A stretch of DNA of 40,069 nt, taken from assembly GCA_944389155.1 (NCBI GenBank), contig CALXLI010000032.1:1-40069 (forward strand), given 5' to 3'. Shown here one piece after another: positions 31,820 to 40,001 of this stretch (the first letter of the stretch is position 1; each line of letters opens with the position of its first letter). This stretch comes from an uncultured Spirochaetaceae bacterium (lineage in GTDB: Bacteria; Spirochaetota; Spirochaetia; Sphaerochaetales; Sphaerochaetaceae). The notes under the pieces are model-generated. The model was given only the letters and a program-made list of their open reading frames with translations. It was not told the DNA's origin and searched no databases. The position numbers and the translations under genes were made by a program.

Positions 31820-34800
31820 ATGATGAAGGAAATACAGGATTTCAGCTCTATAAGGATAAAGCTTGCTTCCCCTGAGCAGATTCTTGCATGGTCTTATGGT
31901 GAGGTGAAGAAGCCTGAGACCATCAACTACCGCTCTCTCCGTCCGGAGAGGGATGGACTGTTCTGCGAACGCATCTTCGGCACGACCAAGGCATGGGAGT
32001 GCTGGTGCGGGAAGTTCAAGTCAAATAGATACAAAGGCGTCGTCTGCGACCGCTGTGGCGTTGAGGTCACGGATACGAAGGTCCGCCGTGAGCGTATTGG
32101 ACATATTACGCTTGCTGCTCCTGTCGCTCATATCTGGTTCTATCGCTCGACACCTTCCATCATGAGCTATCTTCTTGATATCAAGAGATCTGAACTGATG
32201 GAGATTCTCTCCTATGAAAAGTATGTAGTCACAGATGCAGGCCAGGATACCGATCTGAGGAAGTATCAGGTGCTCGATGAGGATGAGTACTATGCTGCTC
32301 TTGACAAGTACGGCGATACATTCAAGGCTGGAATGGGTGCAGAGGCCATCTATGATCTTCTGAGAGGACTTGATCTTGAGGCTCTTTCCGAGGAGCTTAG
32401 AGCGCAGCTTGCACAGAAGGAAGAAGCTAACAACAAGATAGATAACAAGCTTCTTTCCCGTATCCGCTATTGTGAGGAGTTCCTCTCTTCAGGAAACCGC
32501 CCTGAGTGGATGATCCTCAAGGTGATTCCTGTGATTCCGCCAGATCTGCGCCCTATGGTGCAGCTTGATGGTGGACGCTTCGCCACAACTGACCTCAACG
32601 AGCTTTACAGACGTGTCATCAACAGGAATAACCGTCTTGACAGGCTCATAAAGATACAGGCTCCTGATATCATCATCCGCAATGAGAAGAGAATGCTCCA
32701 GGAAGCTGTTGATTCTCTCTTTGACAACTCAAAGACAGCTAATCCTACAAAGGGAAGCAGCAAGAGGGATCTCAAGTCGCTTTCTGATGTCCTTAAGGGA
32801 AAGCAGGGAAGATTCCGTCAGAACCTTCTTGGAAAGCGTGTTGACTATTCAGGCCGTTCCGTTATCGTTGTCGGCCCTGAGCTCAGGATGCATCAGTGCG
32901 GCGTTCCTTCGAAGATGGCTCTTGAGCTTTTCAAGCCATTCATAATGCGCCGTTTGGTCCAGAATGATGTCGCACAGAACATAAAGAGAGCAAAGATGCT
33001 TGTAGAGCAGGAAGCTCCAGAGGTCTGGGGAGTCCTTGATGAGGTTGTCAAGGAGCATCCTGTAATGCTTAACAGAGCTCCTACGCTTCATCGTCTTGGT
33101 ATCCAGGCATTTGAGCCGGTGCTTGTTGAAGGAAAGGCCCTTAAGCTCCATCCTCTTGTCTGTCATGCATTCAACGCAGACTTCGATGGAGACCAGATGG
33201 CTATTCACGTGCCATTGACCCAGGCTGCCCAGCTTGAGTGCTGGACGCTGATGCTTTCCACGACAAACCTCCTTGACCCTGCAAACGGAAAGCCTATCGC
33301 ATTCCCGTCCCAGGATATGGTTCTCGGTATCTTCTATCTCACGAAGGAGAGAACTGATCTCGATCCGAACAGGAAGATAAAGCACTTTGAGTCGATTGCT
33401 GAGATAGAGGCTGCTATCGATGCCGGTTCTGTCAGCTATAACGAGAGTGTTTATTATCGCTTGAAGAAGGGACTTGAGGTCATATACGAGGATGGCAGAA
33501 GGGAAGTTGCGGATGGAAGGAAGTGGATTCTCACAACACCTGGAAGGATCATCTTCAACTCTGCTATTCCAGAGGGACTTCCGTACCAGAACTACTGCCT
33601 TGGCGATAAGCAGCTGAGAAAGGTCATCGGAGAGACAATCAAGAACAACAAGCCATCTGTCGCTGTTGATCTTCTTGATTCCGTGAAGGATCTCGGATTC
33701 AAGTATGCAACTCTCTTCGGGGCAACGATCGGACTTTCGGACATGGTCGTGCCTGAGAAGAAGAAAGAGCTCATCGATGAAGCTAATGAAAGACAGTCAG
33801 TCGTCTTCAAGCAGTTCCACGATGGCCAGATTACACAGGAAGAGAGATACAACAGGGTCATTGAAGTCTGGACTGAGACCAACGAAGAGCTTACGGATAT
33901 GCTCATGGATGAGCTCAAGAAGAGCCAGCATGGGTTCAACCCTCTCTATCTCATGGTTGATTCAGGTGCTAGAGGATCGAAGAACCAGATCAGGCAGCTT
34001 GGCGGTATGAGAGGATTGATGGCTAAGCCTAATGGAAAGATCATTGAGCTTCCGATCAAGTCGAACTTCAAGGAAGGATTGTCCATCATGGAATTCTTCA
34101 TCTCATCCAACGGCGCTAGAAAGGGTCTTACGGATACAGCTTTGAAGACTGCTAAGGCAGGATATCTTACACGTAAGCTTGTTGATGTTGCCCAGGATGT
34201 CGTAGTGAGCGAGGAAGATTGCCATACAATCAATGGAATATGGACATCTGCAGTCAAGGACGGCGATACTGTCGTTGAGTCACTTGCATCCCGCATCGCT
34301 GGATCATGCCCTGTCGAGGATGTTCTCCACCCATTCCTCAAAGATGAGGATGGAAAGCCTGTCGTGCTTGCGAAGGCCAATGAGGAGATATCAGACGAGA
34401 CAGCTGAGGAGATTGAGAAGGCTGGCGTTGAGAGCGTTCTTCTGCGCACAGTCCTTACATGTGAGGCTGAGCATGGAGTATGCCGCAAGTGCTATGGCAG
34501 GAACCTTGCAACGAACCGCTCTGTTGAGATCGGCGAGGCTGTCGGTATCATCGCTGCACAGTCAATCGGTCAGCCTGGCACGCAGCTTACGATGCGTACA
34601 TTCCACGTTGGAGGAACAGCTTCTACTTCTACAAAGGAGAATAAGCTTTCATTCAGCTATCCTGTCATCATCCGCGGCTTGAAGGGCCTTGTGATAACAG
34701 ACAGCGAGGGCAAGAAGCTATTCCCAAGGAAAGGCCATATAACGGTATCTAAGGTCCTTGAGGAAATCACAGGGCTTTATGATGAGCTATTGGTAGAGGA

Positions 34801-36238
34801 CGGAAAGCCTGTTGCTAAGGGATATCCTATCTACAAGCGTGGCGGTACTGAGGTAATGGCAAAGGAGAACGGAAGGCTCTATCGCCTGCATTCAACGAAT
34901 ACGATTGATATGGGTGAGCGCGTCTTTGTCGTTGCATCCCCTGCAGAGTATCCTGTACCGGCTGGTTCAGAGCTTTCTGTGTATGAAGGAGAGGTCGTGC
35001 CTGCTGATGAGGCTATCATCACATTCGACCCATTCAGCGAGCCTATCATCGCAGAGTCTTCCGGTGTGGTTGAGGAGATGAATGACTTCGTTGAGGATAA
35101 GTCCTACAGGCGTGTCTTCAATGAGGCAGGAGATGCTGATATGGTTGTCGTGCCATCTGCACAGCTTGGTGCATTCCGCCCAGCAGTCCTCGTACGCACG
35201 GATTCTGGAGAGTACAATAGCTATCAGATACCTGGCGGTGCTTACATGGTTGTCAAGGAGAAGGGCCAGAGAATCGAAGCTGGTGATATCCTCGCAAAGG
35301 TCTCTAAGGACAGCACGACAACGAAGGATATCGCTGGAGGTCTTCCTCAGGTTGACTCTCTCTTCGAGGCTCGTCATGGAAAGGTTGCATCTTCCAATAA
35401 GATCAACCCGATTATCCTTGCACGTGTTACAGGCACGGTTGAGAGCATACAGGCATCCTCAAATGCAAACAGCGGTTCAACTACTGTTACGATCCGTGAT
35501 GCATTCGGTGCTCTTCATCCTCACAAGGTGTACACGAAGGACGCGCTTCTTCTTGTAAGGGAAGGTGATGAGGTCAAGGCTGGTGAGCCGCTTTGCGATG
35601 AACCTGTGACATCAAGGGAGGTCCTTGATGTACTTGGCGAGAATGCTGTTCTCTCATTCCTTGTAAACGAGATCCAGAAGGTCTATAGGATGCAGGGCGT
35701 TGAGATCAACGAGAAGCATCTTGGCATCATCATCCGTCAGATGCTCCGCAAGGTGGAGATCCTCAGAGCAGGAGACACGCAGTTCGTCAAGATGCAGAAG
35801 GTTGACAAGAATCTCTTCGATCGTGTCAACGAAGAGGCTAAGAGAGAGGGTAGGACTCCTGCAATTGCCCGTCCTGTGCTTCAGGGTGTGTCAGATGCAG
35901 CGCTCTCTGTTGATTCCTTCATCTCGGCAGCTTCCTTCCTGTCTACGACACGTGTCTTGACTAATGCAGCTATTGCTGGTAAAAAGGATGAGCTCAGAGG
36001 TCTTAAGGAGAACGTCATAATCGGTCATCTCATTCCTGCCGGTACCGGTATGAAGAGATACAGGAATGTGCGCCTTGAGGAAGATGAGAAGCTTCTCGAA
36101 CTCCAGAAAGAGGTCGATAAGGCAAGGGCAGAAAGAAAGTCCGCAGAGCCTATCGAGGATCTGGATATCGAGGATCTAGGTGATATGAAGACAGTGGGAG
36201 CTTCTGTCGATATAGACGAAGGCCTGGAAGACGAGTGA
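31820..36238 (+). CDS. rpoC: RNA polymerase beta' subunit
   Basis: RpoC holds the catalytic Mg and the second pincer. The 1472-residue protein has the N-terminal zinc ribbon (CWCGKFKSNRYKGVVCDRCG), the clamp and switch region (RQNLLGKRVDYSGRSVIVVGPEL), the catalytic NADFDGDQMAIHVP, the bridge helix and trigger loop region (GARGSKNQIRQLGGMRGLMA, then TQLTMRTFHVGGTAS), and the second zinc site (CEAEHGVCRKCYGR). A GGAGACG sequence precedes two adjacent ATG codons at 31820 and 31823; either may be the start. The C-terminus ends in an acidic tail. A small hairpin overlaps its stop codon. Confidence 0.97.
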   Translation: MMKEIQDFSSIRIKLASPEQILAWSYGEVKKPETINYRSLRPERDGLFCERIFGTTKAWECWCGKFKSNRYKGVVCDRCGVEVTDTKVRRERIGHITLAAPVAHIWFYRSTPSIMSYLLDIKRSELMEILSYEKYVVTDAGQDTDLRKYQVLDEDEYYAALDKYGDTFKAGMGAEAIYDLLRGLDLEALSEELRAQLAQKEEANNKIDNKLLSRIRYCEEFLSSGNRPEWMILKVIPVIPPDLRPMVQLDGGRFATTDLNELYRRVINRNNRLDRLIKIQAPDIIIRNEKRMLQEAVDSLFDNSKTANPTKGSSKRDLKSLSDVLKGKQGRFRQNLLGKRVDYSGRSVIVVGPELRMHQCGVPSKMALELFKPFIMRRLVQNDVAQNIKRAKMLVEQEAPEVWGVLDEVVKEHPVMLNRAPTLHRLGIQAFEPVLVEGKALKLHPLVCHAFNADFDGDQMAIHVPLTQAAQLECWTLMLSTTNLLDPANGKPIAFPSQDMVLGIFYLTKERTDLDPNRKIKHFESIAEIEAAIDAGSVSYNESVYYRLKKGLEVIYEDGRREVADGRKWILTTPGRIIFNSAIPEGLPYQNYCLGDKQLRKVIGETIKNNKPSVAVDLLDSVKDLGFKYATLFGATIGLSDMVVPEKKKELIDEANERQSVVFKQFHDGQITQEERYNRVIEVWTETNEELTDMLMDELKKSQHGFNPLYLMVDSGARGSKNQIRQLGGMRGLMAKPNGKIIELPIKSNFKEGLSIMEFFISSNGARKGLTDTALKTAKAGYLTRKLVDVAQDVVVSEEDCHTINGIWTSAVKDGDTVVESLASRIAGSCPVEDVLHPFLKDEDGKPVVLAKANEEISDETAEEIEKAGVESVLLRTVLTCEAEHGVCRKCYGRNLATNRSVEIGEAVGIIAAQSIGQPGTQLTMRTFHVGGTASTSTKENKLSFSYPVIIRGLKGLVITDSEGKKLFPRKGHITVSKVLEEITGLYDELLVEDGKPVAKGYPIYKRGGTEVMAKENGRLYRLHSTNTIDMGERVFVVASPAEYPVPAGSELSVYEGEVVPADEAIITFDPFSEPIIAESSGVVEEMNDFVEDKSYRRVFNEAGDADMVVVPSAQLGAFRPAVLVRTDSGEYNSYQIPGGAYMVVKEKGQRIEAGDILAKVSKDSTTTKDIAGGLPQVDSLFEARHGKVASSNKINPIILARVTGTVESIQASSNANSGSTTVTIRDAFGALHPHKVYTKDALLLVREGDEVKAGEPLCDEPVTSREVLDVLGENAVLSFLVNEIQKVYRMQGVEINEKHLGIIIRQMLRKVEILRAGDTQFVKMQKVDKNLFDRVNEEAKREGRTPAIARPVLQGVSDAALSVDSFISAASFLSTTRVLTNAAIAGKKDELRGLKENVIIGHLIPAGTGMKRYRNVRLEEDEKLLELQKEVDKARAERKSAEPIEDLDIEDLGDMKTVGASVDIDEGLEDE

Positions 36239-36253
36239 GTGCCTGTTGGCACT
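36238..36253 (+). promoter_or_regulatory. Small hairpin after rpoC and the rpoC-rpsL spacer
   Basis: AGTGCC (36238-36243) pairs with GGCACT (36248-36253) around TGTT, beginning on the last base of the rpoC stop. No T run follows, so read-through to rpsL is likely. The rest of the 135-base spacer up to rpsL (36374) is GC-rich with possible short stems, but I see no clear promoter in it. Confidence 0.4.
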
Positions 36254-36373
36254 TGCCCGTGGCTTTTGCCCGGCAAGCTCATGCTGACCGCTGTTGGAAA
36301 TAGATGTGCTGCTTGTGCGGCATAGGCCCCCGGTGTGAGACGGCGGGTCATAAATTAAGGAGCGTATCGTAAG

Positions 36374-36748
36374 ATGCCTACTATAAATCAGCTTATCAGA
36401 AAGGGTAGAAAGAGCTCTAAGAGCAAGACAAAGTCTCCAGCTCTTCAGGGATGCCCACAGAAGAGAGGAGTTTGCACAAGGGTAATGACTGTTACCCCTA
36501 AGAAGCCTAACTCAGCTCTCAGAAAGGTTGCTCGTGTGCGCCTTTCAAATGGAATTGAAGTAACCGCATACATTCCTGGTATCGGTCATAATCTTCAGGA
36601 GCACTCAGTTGTCCTCATCAGAGGTGGAAGAGTCAAGGACCTTCCAGGCGTAAGGTACCACATCATCCGCGGAACCAAGGATACACTCGGCGTTGCCGAT
36701 AGGAAGAGGTCCCGCTCTAAGTACGGCGCCAAGAAGCCAAAGGCTTGA
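36374..36748 (+). CDS. rpsL: 30S ribosomal protein S12
   Basis: S12 lies at the decoding centre. The 124-residue protein begins [14 protein letters not shown] and has [17 protein letters not shown] and [11 protein letters not shown]. The Lys residues whose change gives streptomycin resistance are the wild-type ones in both segments. It heads the str-type pair rpsL-rpsG, 15 bases apart. The AAGGAG before its ATG lies a little far away (10-15 bases). Confidence 0.97.
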   Translation: MPTINQLIRKGRKSSKSKTKSPALQGCPQKRGVCTRVMTVTPKKPNSALRKVARVRLSNGIEVTAYIPGIGHNLQEHSVVLIRGGRVKDLPGVRYHIIRGTKDTLGVADRKRSRSKYGAKKPKA

Positions 36749-36763
36749 TAGGGAGGCGAGATT

Positions 36764-37234
36764 ATGTCAAGAGATAGAAAAGCCCCTAAGAGGACCGTAT
36801 CACCGGATGCGATCTACCACAGCACGGTTGTCGAGAAGTTCATCTGCCGCATGATGGTCGATGGCAAGAAGAGCATTTCCACAAGGATCCTCTACACTGC
36901 TATGAAGAACATCGCTGAGAAGAGCGGACAGGATGCACTTGAGGTATTCACAAAGGCTGTTGACAATGTAAAGCCTCTCGTTGAGGTTAAGTCAAGGCGT
37001 GTAGGTGGAGCTACTTATCAGGTACCTGTAGAGATCAGGGAAGAGAGAAGGGAAGCTCTTGCAATGCGCTGGATCATCGCTGCAGCTCGTTCAAGGAACG
37101 GAAAGTGCATGAGCGACAAGCTTGCCGATGAGCTTCTGGATGCATTCAACTCAACTGGTGCTGCATTCAAGAAGAAGGAAGATACACACAGGATGGCAGA
37201 TGCAAACAAGGCATTCAGCCACTTCCGCTTCTAA
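36764..37234 (+). CDS. rpsG: 30S ribosomal protein S7
   Basis: S7 starts assembly of the 30S head and touches the exit-site tRNA. The 156-residue protein shows [20 protein letters not shown], the family signature [28 protein letters not shown], and the ending [29 protein letters not shown] precedes the ATG. A perfect terminator follows at 37253-37279, so the str operon ends here without fusA or tuf. Confidence 0.97.
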   Translation: MSRDRKAPKRTVSPDAIYHSTVVEKFICRMMVDGKKSISTRILYTAMKNIAEKSGQDALEVFTKAVDNVKPLVEVKSRRVGGATYQVPVEIREERREALAMRWIIAAARSRNGKCMSDKLADELLDAFNSTGAAFKKKEDTHRMADANKAFSHFRF

Positions 37235-37252
37235 TCCTTCAGATAGAAGATG

Positions 37253-37279
37253 GCCTCTGCTTCGGCGGAGGCTTTTTTT
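37253..37279 (+). terminator. Intrinsic terminator of the rpsL-rpsG end
   Basis: GCCTCTGC (37253-37260) pairs with GCGGAGGC (37265-37272) around the stable tetraloop TTCG, followed by seven T (37273-37279). This is the strongest terminator in the window and closes the long ribosomal/RNA polymerase transcript. Confidence 0.92.
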
Positions 37280-37283
37280 ATGC

Positions 37284-37289
37284 TAGAAT
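37284..37289 (+). promoter_or_regulatory. -10 box immediately upstream of the hypothetical gene at 37296
   Basis: TAGAAT lies six bases before ATG 37296, only four bases after the T run of the rpsG terminator. No Shine-Dalgarno sequence is seen, and the -35 region would fall inside the terminator hairpin. Confidence 0.4.
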
Positions 37290-37295
37290 GCTTTC

Positions 37296-37631
37296 ATGAT
37301 TCCAGATTACGATGATTATTATTCCCTTACCGGCTACGCCAGACGCTTTGTGAAGAATACTGTACGGGAGATAGATGGATGGCTGTCCCAGAAATCCACG
37401 ATAGCAGCTATCGCTGATTGGGAAAGAAGGAATGGCAACGAGCACTTCAGACATGAGCAGATTCCATTTCTCTTTGAGAAGATAGAGAAGGATGAGGTCA
37501 TAACAGTAGAGGACCTTATAGCGCTTACTGCCTGCCAAGGTATAGCCATGGACGGAGAGGAGGTCATTGCTGATATAGATATCTTCAATGATTTTGTAGC
37601 ATTCCTTACCGCCCGTGGCATCAATGTCTAG
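37296..37631 (+). CDS. Small hypothetical protein
   Basis: The 111-residue soluble protein is acidic and helical (MIPDYDDYYSLTGYARRFVK, IADWERRNGNEHFRHEQIPFLFEKIE, VEDLIALTACQGIAMDGEEV). No signal peptide, membrane segment or metal motif is seen, and I recognise no family. The ATG has a -10 box six bases upstream and no Shine-Dalgarno sequence. The last four bases overlap the end of the convergent TSCPD gene. Codon use is like its neighbours, so I think it is expressed. Confidence 0.6.
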   Translation: MIPDYDDYYSLTGYARRFVKNTVREIDGWLSQKSTIAAIADWERRNGNEHFRHEQIPFLFEKIEKDEVITVEDLIALTACQGIAMDGEEVIADIDIFNDFVAFLTARGINV

Positions 37632-37882
37632 GAGTTCAGAGCCTCTCTGATCGCCTTTGAAAGCTGATCAGGGCAGCTTGTGCTTTTGAAGCCGCATTTC
37701 GTACCCTCTATGCGAGAAGCTACATCTTCGGCTTTCATCCCCTCGCAGAGGCTGCTGATTCCCTTCAGGTTTCCATTGCATCCACCCTGGAATGTAAGGT
37801 TATGGATGCATCCGTCATCATCGATATCGAACTCAATGAGTCTTGAGCATGTGCCGTGTGTCTTATATGTCTCGTGTTTCAT
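37628..37882 (-). CDS. TSCPD domain protein (TIGR03905 type)
   Basis: The 84-residue protein has the conserved features of a small family named after its TSCPD ending: HGTCSRLIEFDI at the start, FQGGCNGNLKGISSL in the middle and STSCPDQLSKAI at the end. The domain also occurs at the C-terminus of some ribonucleotide reductases, where its Cys residues may bind metal. The stand-alone function is unknown. I start at ATG 37882, which begins MKHETYKTHG; a longer frame to 37918 has no support. TATTAT lies ten bases upstream and no Shine-Dalgarno sequence is seen. It is divergent from the GNAT gene, with 36 bases between starts. Confidence 0.87.
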   Translation of the reverse strand: MKHETYKTHGTCSRLIEFDIDDDGCIHNLTFQGGCNGNLKGISSLCEGMKAEDVASRIEGTKCGFKSTSCPDQLSKAIREALNS

Positions 37883-37892
37883 CGCACGAATG

Positions 37893-37898
37893 ATAATA
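37893..37898. promoter_or_regulatory. Possible shared -10 region between the TSCPD and GNAT genes
   Basis: The block GATAATAT reads TATTAT on the minus strand, ten bases before the TSCPD ATG, and TAATAT on the plus strand, about 20 bases before the GNAT start. A near-symmetric -10 could serve both directions. No strong -35 is seen on either side. Confidence 0.35.
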
Positions 37899-37918
37899 TC
37901 TGTAAAAAGGAGAGGCAA

Positions 37919-38359
37919 GTGGAACTGATCGGATATAGTGCAGAGTGGGATGGCAGGATAGCAGGGCTTTTCCGCTCTTCAATCCTTTCGTCATGCTGCG
38001 TGGATTATACGGAAGGGGAGATGCTGGCATGGATTTCCTCATCATATAAGCCTTCTTTCAGTGATAAATGGAAGGAGACGTATACAATCCTTGCTGTCGA
38101 GGGTGACGTCCTTCTGGGCTTTGGCAATGCGGATGGAAGCTATATAGATTGCCTGTACGTCTCTCCGCATTTCCAGAAGAAGGGTATCGGAAGGATGATC
38201 CTTTCCGCCCTTGAGAGGAATTCAGCTCCGCCTTTCTCCGTTTATTCATCACTGACAGCCCTTCCGTTCTTCTCAGGGTGCGGATATCGCATGATAAAGG
38301 AGAATATCGTGGAAAGAGACGGTGAAATGCTAAGGAATTATCTCATGGAGAAGTCCTGA
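37919..38359 (+). CDS. GNAT family N-acetyltransferase
   Basis: The 146-residue protein has the GNAT fold: the acetyl-CoA loop QKKGIGRMIL follows the beta-strand YIDCLYVSP, and the end has the usual SSLTALPFFSGCGYRMIKE. Such enzymes acetylate small molecules or protein N-termini; the substrate is unknown. I start at GTG 37919, which has AAAGGAGAGG four bases upstream, and not at the earlier in-frame codon at 37856, which lies inside the TSCPD gene. Confidence 0.87.
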   Translation: MELIGYSAEWDGRIAGLFRSSILSSCCVDYTEGEMLAWISSSYKPSFSDKWKETYTILAVEGDVLLGFGNADGSYIDCLYVSPHFQKKGIGRMILSALERNSAPPFSVYSSLTALPFFSGCGYRMIKENIVERDGEMLRNYLMEKS

Positions 38360-38475
38360 GCATATCCTTGGTGGGGGAGTGCTTGCAGCAATACGCTATA
38401 TGCAGTGGAAAATGCATTATCCCAGCTATTGCCGTTATCACATAACTTCTTTCTGTGTTTTAGTTTAGAAAGCTG
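38360..38475. other. Spacer after the GNAT gene
   Basis: This is the first part of a 393-base stretch without a protein gene. I see no convincing ORF, terminator or repeat in these 116 bases. The rest of the stretch holds a strong promoter, a structured RNA and the tuf ribosome binding site. Confidence 0.5.
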
Positions 38476-38504
38476 TTGACAAAGCTTAATACTTTCTTTA
38501 TATT
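38476..38504 (+). promoter_or_regulatory. Strong promoter upstream of the structured RNA and tuf
   Basis: TTGACA (38476-38481) is perfect, TATATT (38499-38504) matches five of six, and the spacer is exactly 17 bases. The predicted start is near 38511. GGTCA (38505-38509) and TGACC (38517-38521) form an inverted repeat across the start site and could bind a regulator. The tuf ATG is about 240 bases downstream. Confidence 0.85.
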
Positions 38505-38510
38505 GGTCAA

Positions 38511-38711
38511 GGTGTCTGACCATGCCCTTATGAGGGCCGTCAGCAACAGAGCCAAACCGATTGCTTCAAGCGATAAGGTGGTTCCGGAAGATAGGTCTTT
38601 ATACTACATGACTCTATTGTCGTCGGACTAGACTCCGCCGACCTCTGGAAACCTCTTGATACCGAAGCGATCAGATTTTGTCTCGAATCATATAAAGGCA
38701 TGGGCCTTTAT
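38511..38711 (+). ncRNA. Structured RNA before tuf: 6S-like RNA or tuf leader
   Basis: About 200 bases can form four nested stems. P1: CCATGCCCTTAT (38520-38531) with ATAAAGGCATGG (38692-38703), 11 of 12 paired. P2: GATTGCTTC (38559-38567) with GAAGCGATC (38664-38672), nine pairs including one G-U. P3: GGTTCCGG (38580-38587) with CTGGAAACC (38645-38653), one bulge. P4: GTCGTCGGA (38619-38627) with TCCGCCGAC (38634-38642), eight of nine. Between P1 and P2 is a large open region (27 and 19 bases). A closing stem, a central bubble and a long arm, about 190-200 nt in all, is the known shape of 6S RNA. The 3' arm of P1 also pairs with GCCTTTAT (38704-38711) as a terminator-like hairpin, so an attenuating tuf leader is the alternative. 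Pairings were found by eye. Confidence 0.5.
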
Positions 38712-38725
38712 TAGATATCTTTGTT

Positions 38726-38747
38726 TTGCGGCAGTGCCGCAAGGAGG
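38726..38747 (+). promoter_or_regulatory. Palindrome touching the tuf Shine-Dalgarno sequence
   Basis: TTGCGGCA (38726-38733) and TGCCGCAA (38735-38742) are exact inverted copies around one base; as RNA it would fold with six pairs and a five-base loop. Its right edge overlaps the first base of AGGAGG (38742-38747). It could keep the ribosome site open or limit it. Confidence 0.5.
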
Positions 38748-38752
38748 AACTG

Positions 38753-39943
38753 ATGGCTAAGGAAAAGTTTGAGAGAACGAAGCCACATGTAAACGTAGGT
38801 ACGATTGGTCACGTCGACCACGGCAAGACCACCCTTACCGCAGCAATCACAATGCATTGTGCTAAGCTGTTCGGTGACAAGGCCCTTGCTTATGACGCAA
38901 TCGACAATGCCCCAGAAGAGAAGGCACGTGGAATCACCATCAACACAAGACATGTTGAGTATCAGTCAAAGAACAGGCACTATGCACACGTTGACTGCCC
39001 GGGACACGCTGACTACATCAAGAACATGATCACTGGTGCTGCACAGATGGATGGAGCTATCATCGTAGTAGCTGCAACAGATGGCGCTATGGCACAGACA
39101 AGAGAGCACCTTCTTCTTGCTCGTCAGGTTGGTGTACCAGCAATCATCGTATTCATCAACAAGTGCGATCAGGTTGACGATCCAGAGCTCATTGACCTCG
39201 TTGAGGAGGAGATGAGAGATCTTCTTACAGAGTATGGCTTCGATGGAGCTAACGCACCTGTAATCAGAGGATCTGCATACCTTGCTATGACACAGCCGGA
39301 CAACCCAGAGGCAACAAAGTGCATCGACGAGCTTCTTGACGCTATGGATAGCTATATCCCACTTCCGGAGAGAGCAGTTGATCAGCCGTTCCTTATGCCA
39401 ATTGAGGATATCTTCTCAATTTCTGGCCGTGGTACAGTTGTAACAGGTAGAGTAGAACGCGGTGTAATCCACGTGAACGACCCTGTTCAGATCGTAGGTA
39501 TCAAGCCGACACAGAACACAGTTGTTACTGGCGTTGAGATGTTCAACAAGATCCTTGATGAGGGTCAGGCTGGAGATAACATCGGAGCACTTCTCCGTGG
39601 TATCGACAAGAAGGAAGTTGTCCGCGGACAGGTTCTTGCAAAGCCAAATTCAATCACACCTCACCAGAAGTTCGTTGGAACTGTATACGTACTTTCCAAG
39701 GAAGAGGGTGGTAGACACTCCCCGTTCTTCGATGGATACAGACCGCAGTTCTACTTCAGAACAACTGATATCACAGGTACTGTTCACCTCCCAGAGGGCA
39801 AGGAAATGGTAATGCCTGGCGATCACACAACAATCAATGTTGAGCTGATTCACCCGGTAGCTATGGACAAGGGTCTCCGCTTCGCTATCCGCGAAGGTGG
39901 TAGAACAGTTGCATCCGGTCAGGTAACCGAGATTACAGAGTAA
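38753..39943 (+). CDS. tuf: Translation elongation factor Tu
   Basis: EF-Tu brings aminoacyl-tRNA to the ribosome as a GTP complex. The 396-residue protein has the P-loop GHVDHGKT (19-26), switch I RGITIN, the G3 motif DCPGHADY, the G4 motif NKCD, and the domain 2 and 3 segments [16 protein letters not shown] and [17 protein letters not shown] start at ATG 38753, which has AGGAGG five bases upstream. It is placed before rpsJ, separated from it by a strong hairpin, and it is probably transcribed from the promoter at 38476 through a structured leader. Confidence 0.98.
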   Translation: MAKEKFERTKPHVNVGTIGHVDHGKTTLTAAITMHCAKLFGDKALAYDAIDNAPEEKARGITINTRHVEYQSKNRHYAHVDCPGHADYIKNMITGAAQMDGAIIVVAATDGAMAQTREHLLLARQVGVPAIIVFINKCDQVDDPELIDLVEEEMRDLLTEYGFDGANAPVIRGSAYLAMTQPDNPEATKCIDELLDAMDSYIPLPERAVDQPFLMPIEDIFSISGRGTVVTGRVERGVIHVNDPVQIVGIKPTQNTVVTGVEMFNKILDEGQAGDNIGALLRGIDKKEVVRGQVLAKPNSITPHQKFVGTVYVLSKEEGGRHSPFFDGYRPQFYFRTTDITGTVHLPEGKEMVMPGDHTTINVELIHPVAMDKGLRFAIREGGRTVASGQVTEITE

Positions 39944-39949
39944 TACCTA

Positions 39950-39976
39950 GTCTGCCGGGGAAAACCCCCGGCGGAC
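39950..39976 (+). terminator. Strong hairpin between tuf and rpsJ
   Basis: GTCTGCCGGGG (39950-39960) pairs with CCCCGGCGGAC (39966-39976), an 11-pair stem with one G-U and a five-base AAAAC loop. GATTGATTTTTGG follows, so the T run starts late. It is either a partial terminator that makes EF-Tu more abundant than S10 or a stabilising 3' end. Confidence 0.7.
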
Positions 39977-40001
39977 GATTGATTTTTGGAGATTTTTGAA
40001 A

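Noticed and set aside
38580-38600. GTTCCGGAAG in the pre-tuf RNA, which recalls the SRP RNA loop (GTCCGGAAGG)
   Set aside because: The surrounding symmetric and asymmetric internal loops of SRP RNA are absent, and the segment pairs with 38645-38653 instead.
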